From positions 556,782,826-556,846,825 of the forward strand of contig CM077115.1 in assembly GCA_039619475.1 (NCBI GenBank): a DNA stretch of 64,000 nucleotides, given 5' to 3'. The first letter of the stretch is position 1, and the number at the start of each line of letters is the position of its first letter. The stretch is from Icerya purchasi (Eukaryota; Arthropoda; Insecta; Hemiptera; Monophlebidae). This document shows positions 58,260 through 64,000 of the stretch, one piece after another. The translations under genes and the position numbers were made by a program. The notes beneath the pieces are model-generated. The model was not told the DNA's origin, made no database searches, and worked only from the letters and a program-made list of their open reading frames with translations.

Positions 58260-59952
58260 ATCGCTCATTATTACACATTATCCGGATATATGAAAACGGC
58301 TCTTAGTGCTTGTGACAATTATAGACCAATTACTATAATCTCGGTTTTAGCAAAAATTTTGGAACGATATCTTGCGTTTCATCTAAGAAATTATTATTTG
58401 AAGAAAAACGAGTGGCTGCATAATATGCAATTTGGTTTTAGAGAAGGAAAATCAACAGTTTCTTAAGAGCATTAACAACAAATAGGATAAATACCCTGGT
58501 TGGCAAATGGTAAACAATTTATTATAATTTTTATAGACATCAGTAAAGAATTCGATGCGGTAAACCATCAAATATCGTTGCGAGTTATGAAAAGGAATCA
58601 CAGGTAGGCAAAAAAGATGGTTTGAAAGTTATTTGTATAATAGCAAAAGCGTAGTAAAAATCGATGAAAAATTAAGTAGAGAGGAAATTGCATTAAGACG
58701 CGTAGGTCAAGGAACTATTTTGGCTCCGTTGTTATTTTTGATCTATACCAACTCCCTTCATAAATTCGTTAAAAACTCGACAGTCTTTGCTTATGCGGAT
58801 GATGATATATAGCGCTCGTTATCGAGCACCGCGACATCTATGAGACTGTTACAAGAGCATGTGAATAGTATATGTAGATAATGGGCGCATGATAAACATC
58901 TAACTGTTAATATGAAAAAATCGAAGGCTTTGTATATAAGAACGTCCAGTAGATATAGAACACATATAAACCATCTATTAAAATACACAACAATAATTGT
59001 TTAGATAATTACTTGACTTCTGAACTGTGGGTGTACACAACTGGAAACGACAGAAGAGATTAAATATTTAGGATTAATCATCGACAGAATCTTGGGACAA
59101 ACATGTTATAAATTTATCTAGTAAAATCAGGCAAATGATACCCCGGCACTTTATAAATTGGCTCATTCAATACGCCATGTGGTAGTTTGCGTGTATATTA
59201 TAACGCTATAGTATTGTCTAGAATCAATCATGTATGGGATATCAATTTGGGGGGAAGCAAAAAGGATGATAATCAAAAAGGTTAGTAGTCAACAAAAGAA
59301 ATGCTTAAAGGTAATATTCCCTAATAAAGATCGGGTTTAATATTAGCTAGTGGAGAGAGAGAGAAATGAAATGTCTCCAAGGGTGTGATACTTTTATCAC
59401 CGATTGCTTGAATGTAAAACATTACAAATATATATATCAATAGCTACGATGATAAGAAGCTGGGACAACAAGGAATAATTAATAGGAAGGTATATTTTAT
59501 TTCGACCGAAAGGCATAAATGCTTAAGATTAATAGTACGGATGAAATAGTTTTAATTAAGTTGCTAGAACGAATTCCAGAAGATATAATGCAAAAACAAA
59601 TAGGAACTTGGAAATTATTAATTAATCAATGGTTGGTTGATAACATTAATGACATTAGGATAGATAAATTGGGAATTGGTCGTGGCGGAGAATCGACCAT
59701 TTGTATTTGTCGAACATGTAGTATAAAATTGTATAAATATGTAGTTCTTCTTTGTTTTTATCTTTTTTAGTTTTGTTTTATTATTATTATTATTTTATTT
59801 TCAGTTTATTTTTTCTCACTATTTATAAGTACGAAAATTAATAGTACAATTGTAAAGAATTATTGTAACATATTTTTCGAATAAACAATGATAAGCGTCG
59901 TGTTGGGCACCCGCAGACGGGCAGTATGCCTTACCGGACCCACAACTTATTT

Positions 59953-59984
<32 letters not shown>

Positions 59985-59985
59985 C
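58260..59985 (+). mobile_element. Degenerate jockey/I-group non-LTR retrotransposon with (AAT)n tail
   Basis: RT motifs follow in order on the plus strand across shifting frames. DNYRPITIISVLAKILERYL begins at about 58312, then QFGFREGKSTVS (to 58466), FIDISKEFDAVNHQ (about 58530-58572), GTILAPLLFLIYTNSL (about 58711-58758) and FAYADDD (about 58785-58805), the catalytic palm with both Asp present. KSKALYI and EEIKYLGLIID (about 59055-59085) follow. A late segment near 59230 (IMYGISIWG) matches the post-RT region. The 3' untranslated part contains GGGCACCCGCAGACGGGCAG and ends in an AAT array at about 59957-59985. Frameshifts and stops make it inactive. The 5' part is missing or unrecognisable. 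Confidence 0.75.
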
Positions 59986-60583
59986 AAATTAAATCAAATA
60001 TATTTTTTAAAATTTTACAATGAAAATAAACGTAAAATAACCTTCTTAACTCGCGAATGCGCTCAGGTAGCGCGAGTTGCGGTAATCTTATGTAATATAC
60101 TAGAGTGATTGCGTTTAGATCATATAGAATAACATATTAAGATGAAACAGGAAAACTTTTAAAAGGAAGGAAGCAGGGAAATATTAAAATGAAACCAAGA
60201 AATTGTAGGGAATGAAGCAAGAAAAAATTAAAAGGAAACACGAAAATTAGCAAGGAAGCAGGAAATTTACAGGTAAGGAAGCATTATACATAGTTATAAA
60301 TACATAGTCTACCTGAATTATGAAATTGGAAGTATTAAAAATTTAATTACTTAGTTTAGACGTACATGGACTATTGCTATATCATGTTCCGATTTCCTGA
60401 ACGATGAAATTCAATAATCACTATTTACTGAGATGAAATGAAGAGAAGGACATGATATTTTTTTAGTCTATGTTTACAAACTTGTCTTACACGTTTAAAA
60501 ACGGAAATTATACTCACACTTTCCCCAACCCTTGAAATGAGTTGTAAGCCTCAATAACAACAATACTAATGATAGTAACAATA

Positions 60584-60606
60584 TTAAGAATAATAATAAT
60601 AATAGA

Positions 60607-60664
<58 letters not shown>
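60584..60664. repeat. Long (AAT)n microsatellite
   Basis: About 25 AAT units with a few interruptions. Open frames of poly-Ile/Leu on both strands here are products of the repeat. Confidence 0.9.
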
Positions 60665-60984
60665 GTAATAGTAATAATACCATTAATAATAATCAAAATC
60701 AAAATCAAAAATACGTTTATTATTATTATTACTACAATAGTCCATCTATGCGCATATTTGCGCGAGCGATGGGTATTAAAATAAAAAAAAAAAACATTAA
60801 AACTTTCTTCAAGCTGCAAAAAAAAAAAAAAAAAAAATGCCGAATGCGTACTATTAATTTATTTAATACAATAACTTATACAAATATAAAACGAATTAAA
60901 ATTTGATGAACCTTTTTTTTTTTTTCTTTTTATTACTCTTCTCTCTCTTTTTTCTTTATGTTTCCTTATCTCGTTATAGTTATA

Positions 60985-61212
60985 GTTATGATGATAGGTA
61001 GGATACAAGAATTTTACGGCGTTTTTTGTAGTTTTTTAAGTCTATTTTTAAGGATGAGGGTAAAGAATTAAAAAGTTTGGGACCCATATATATTGACTGA
61101 TTCCGGATATGGTATTTGTTAATATTTGGTAGTGCTGCTAATTCTTCCCCCGCTGATCTTGTAATACCCTGTGTAACGGAGATGTTAAATTTTTTTCTAT
61201 TCTTAAGGACAA
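60985..61212 (-). pseudogene. C-terminal fragment of a non-LTR retrotransposon ORF2
   Basis: On the minus strand one frame reads VLKNRKKFNISVTQGITRSA from about 61208, then IYMGPKLFNSLPSSLKIDLK (about 61094 to 61035) and stops near 60987. It is clearly related to the C-terminus of the element at 61609-62462, which has VLKHKDKFNVQIRTGVTRAS and YMGSKLFNILPETLKIKLRK at the same places. An A-rich stretch on the minus strand at about 60913-60958 is the probable tail. Upstream the sense ends abruptly in an ATT-rich repeat (61214-61262). This fragment is too short for the ORF listing and is older or independently truncated. Confidence 0.65.
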
Positions 61213-61262
61213 AATGATGATAATAATAGTAATAATAGTGATAATAATACTAATAATAATGA
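61213..61262. repeat. Interrupted AAT-type microsatellite at the 5' edge of an RT fragment
   Basis: Degenerate AAT/GAT/ACT trinucleotides on the plus strand. It lies directly against the truncated start of the minus-strand fragment at 60985-61212. Confidence 0.75.
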
Positions 61263-61608
61263 TACTATTGAATGGATAGAGGAGGATTAATTGAAGCGTA
61301 GTGTAACAGTAATATTCTTTGTAATGTAACTTATGTGTAGATATGTAATTGAAATGAGGATTGTAGATAGTAGCAAATGTGGGGTGGTATTGTAGTTGTT
61401 TGGGGGTTAGGAGTAAGTGCAATGTTAATATTTCATAATAAGGAATATAAGGGTAATGCAAAATTTAAATGTTCAGTACATATCGAGCAGTTGATAATAA
61501 TCGAACGTATGATTAAAGAGGTGGGTATGTGTTGGAAGTCTTGTTTTTGATGGAATTTTCTTATTTCGTATAGTTTTGAAGTTTTTACTGGGAAGATGGT
61601 AATGTGAT

Positions 61609-62462
61609 TTAAAATAATTTCAGCATTTGTTCGTAATATAATTTATTAGAATTTTTCGTCTGATATTTATATTTTCTGAGCTTAATTTTTAATGTCTCTG
61701 GTAAAATGTTAAATAATTTGGAACCCATATACCTCGCTTGAGTTCTACTGTGAAATTTAAAATAGGATGGTAAATTTGCTTTTTCTTGTTTAGATGCTCT
61801 TGTCACTCCGGTTCGTATTTGTACATTGAATTTATCTTTATGTTTCAGTACATACAGTAATAGATTGACAGTGTAAAGATCTGTAACGTTTAATATGCTG
61901 GTGTCACTGTCGTCATGGTGTACTGTGCTTATTTTTTTATTTATTGATTTTTGTAAATATGTTATCGGTGCAATGTGATAGTGGGCAGCCCCTCCCCAGT
62001 GAATGATACCGTACGCTAGTGTCGGCTGATATAGTGCCAGGTATATCATCCTTAGTTGTTTCTTACTGAAATATTGTTCTAAGTAATAAAATAAATAATT
62101 CAGTTTCCTTAATTTAGACGATAAATGAAATATATGTTTCCCCCATAATAACTTACAATCCAGGTATAGACCTAAATATTTCACTTCGTATACTCGTTTT
62201 AGTAAGATATCATCTTTCCATACTATTTTTATGTCATTTCATCTGTACTGCGGAAGATGGCTATATATTAAATATTTTGTTTTGCTTACATTCAATTGTA
62301 ATTTATTACTGGATATCCAACTATGTATCATGTTTACATCCTTCTGGATCATATTTTGTAGTATATTGGGAAATCGTGAACTCGCAATCAAAACTGTATC
62401 GTCGGCGTAAGTATAAAGTTTCCCCGAAACATTTAAATTACACAAATCATTAATATAATAAT
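61609..62462 (-). pseudogene. 5'-truncated non-LTR retrotransposon ORF2 (RT palm to C-terminus)
   Basis: The minus-strand frame begins at an ATT repeat (62456-62474) as INDLCNL and reads LYTYADDTVLIASS (catalytic palm, both Asp intact). It continues through NKLQLNVSKTKYLIYSHLPQ, one in-frame TGA at about 62239-62241, then EVKYLGLYLD, the thumb and the C-terminal region, ending at 61609. Both ORF pieces are in the same frame, so the only visible lesion is that stop codon. The N-terminal endonuclease and RT fingers are missing. The good frame preservation suggests a fairly recent insertion. The family is jockey/CR1-like by motif order, which I cannot refine. Confidence 0.78.
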
Positions 62463-62474
62463 AATAATAATATT
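62456..62474. repeat. Short (AAT)n array at the 5' edge of the RT pseudogene
   Basis: About six AAT units, at the point where the minus-strand RT sense begins. Confidence 0.75.
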
Positions 62475-64000
62475 AGTATTACGATTACTTTTAACTGTTT
62501 TAGGATACACTAAGATCGTTCCTCTTTTTACATTCCGTATATCTCTACTATTATTAGGATCATCAAAACTATATAGTTACTAAAAGTTATTTTCTTTGAA
62601 ACATGTTTAAGGGGAGGTCCACTGACAACTAGGGAGAAAATTAATAGAATATACATGTTTCAGGGTCCATCTGGATGTCTTCAGGTAAATATTAATCTTT
62701 GATATATAATCATATCTGTTTTTAACATAATTATAAAAATGTGGAGCGCGATCGTGGAAAAATGAAAAAGAAAAAAACAAAACAAAAAAAACCGATAAAT
62801 TTTTATTAGCTTCGGAAATAAATAAAGAAGAAATTGAGGAAAGAAGAAAACAACAAAGAGAAAAAAACGAAAATGACTAGAAAAGAAAACGAACAATTAT
62901 TAAACATCGAACGCGAATAAGGTAATTCCTAGATAGAAGGACGATTTTGAACAGAGTAAGAAAGACCGCGTCGTATGATGCGTACAGAATTACACAATTA
63001 TTTATCACTTGTCTATTTTCGGTAAAAATTACGTCATAACTATTCGCAGCTAACGTTTTGCTCTTTACCCGTGTTATTCCGGTTCATTATCGCATTAAAA
63101 AATACGGCAAGACTAAACGGAAAAATCCAGGCAATAAATATGCCGAGAAAAATAAATCATTATTTCCGAGTTCCCGATTGGTTAATAAAACATTTTTCTC
63201 ATTTTTTCACCATCAATTAAGGACGCTACCAGCTCGAATTGATTTTAAGAACGTATTCTCCCCTTCTTATTACTTGAAAAGAAAAAAAAAATTTTATTAA
63301 ACGTTTGATTTTACGTTTTCATTTCTAGTTAAAACTTTGGAATTTCATTTCCGTGTTATCTTTCTGCCTACGTTCGAACACGGCGGATTTTTTTACTCAT
63401 TCGCGTATGTGGAGCTCCGCCGTCGCCTCTTCTATGAGGAAAATTTTATTAAATTTCGAAGGGAATTTTTCACGCTCTAGCTACATTAAATAGGCGCAGT
63501 TCAGAGGGAATAGGTTTGTTCTTCTTCCGGTGATTATGGGTTTCCGCCAAAACATTAATCGGACCAGTATGTAAACTAATAAATAACGTATTAGCGAAGT
63601 TTGAACTGAATTTTCGAACGCTTATCTCTAAAAGCGGGCATGCGACTACAATGTGTGTAAATGTCTGTAGACATCAACTAACGCCGATAGGTAGTTGTTA
63701 CATTGGTCGATGTTTTTTCCTCTAGATGACGAGTAAACGAGGGTTGGTGCAACAGACTGTCCGGTAACAAATGCACCGATAACAGTGTTAGCCGAAACAA
63801 AAACTTTTCGTTTAACGAACGGGACTTGTTTTTGAGAAACAACAGGGACACTGTTTGTTCACCGGCAAATTAATTACAGACTGTTTTCGTCTAATTTTCG
63901 TTATGCATCGTCCGTTTTAATGAAGAACAGAAGTAGAGGCGCGGTTTCTTTTCCGGTTTTAATTACCGCCGTAAAAAGAGTCGACATACAGCATAGGAAA
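62475..64000. other. Right end of window, no gene recognised
   Basis: No domain in any frame. The last 700 bases or so are somewhat less A+T-rich, with CpG-containing words (for example GGAGCTCCGCCGTCGCC near 63410-63426). They could belong to a promoter or a 5'UTR exon, possibly of plexin A on the minus strand, but nothing here proves it. Confidence 0.35.

Noticed and set aside
60495..60819. Poly-Leu/Ile frames on both strands
   Set aside because: Direct products of the AAT microsatellite.
63058..63300. 80-codon Lys-rich frame near the right end
   Set aside because: No similarity, composition typical of A+T-rich chance frames, and no supporting splice or promoter signals.

Overview
The window looks like nuclear DNA from an arthropod, most likely an insect. 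It is strongly A+T-rich, gene-poor and crowded with eukaryotic transposon relics. Its two recognisable host genes, a plexin A and a PTRHD1-type gene with a short GT-AG intron, are animal genes. I see no rRNA, tRNA, CRISPR array or prokaryotic-style operon. The species cannot be named from the sequence alone.

Layout. About 2.8-5.1 kb holds a badly decayed jockey-type non-LTR retrotransposon with reverse transcriptase (RT) and RNase H motifs. A 249-bp foldback MITE is inserted in it at 4170-4418. A hAT-like MITE follows at 5708-6385. A mariner element lies at 7387-8688 with a transposase broken by one frameshift. The interval 8.7-13.6 kb has no confident gene. It contains a slightly G+C-richer stretch at about 9.4-11.6 kb and one weak candidate for a small secreted peptide at 11448. 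At 15.6-18.6 kb there is a nest: an internally deleted endonuclease/RT element interrupted by an antisense, 5'-truncated, RNase H-bearing element. Between 20.4 and 27.2 kb lies a cluster of MITEs, several with clear 8-bp target-site duplications, plus a hAT transposase pseudogene. PTRHD1 is at 29530-29969. From 32 to 43 kb there is a palindrome-bearing repeat, a pogo-like element containing a hAT-like MITE, and more MITEs.

The dominant gene is plexin A on the minus strand (53239 down to 47384). It is a complete 1951-residue semaphorin receptor encoded by one uninterrupted reading frame, with a probable 5'UTR intron acceptor just upstream. Its coding sequence is visibly richer in G+C and CpG than its flanks. 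An upstream ATG in another frame starts 8 nt before the plexin ATG. Downstream of plexin A (42.8-47.4 kb), and upstream to 56.4 kb, I see no protein-coding sequence apart from possible untranslated regions.

The last 6 kb carries three more RT-bearing relics, one on the plus strand and two related ones on the minus strand, mixed with AAT/ATT microsatellites. Plexin A and PTRHD1 have no evident functional relationship. The window is best read as two host genes in a transposon-rich intergenic landscape. I found no clear new biological system. The points most worth a second look are the intronless plexin A with its overlapping upstream ORF, the MITE families with precise duplications, and the nested insertions.
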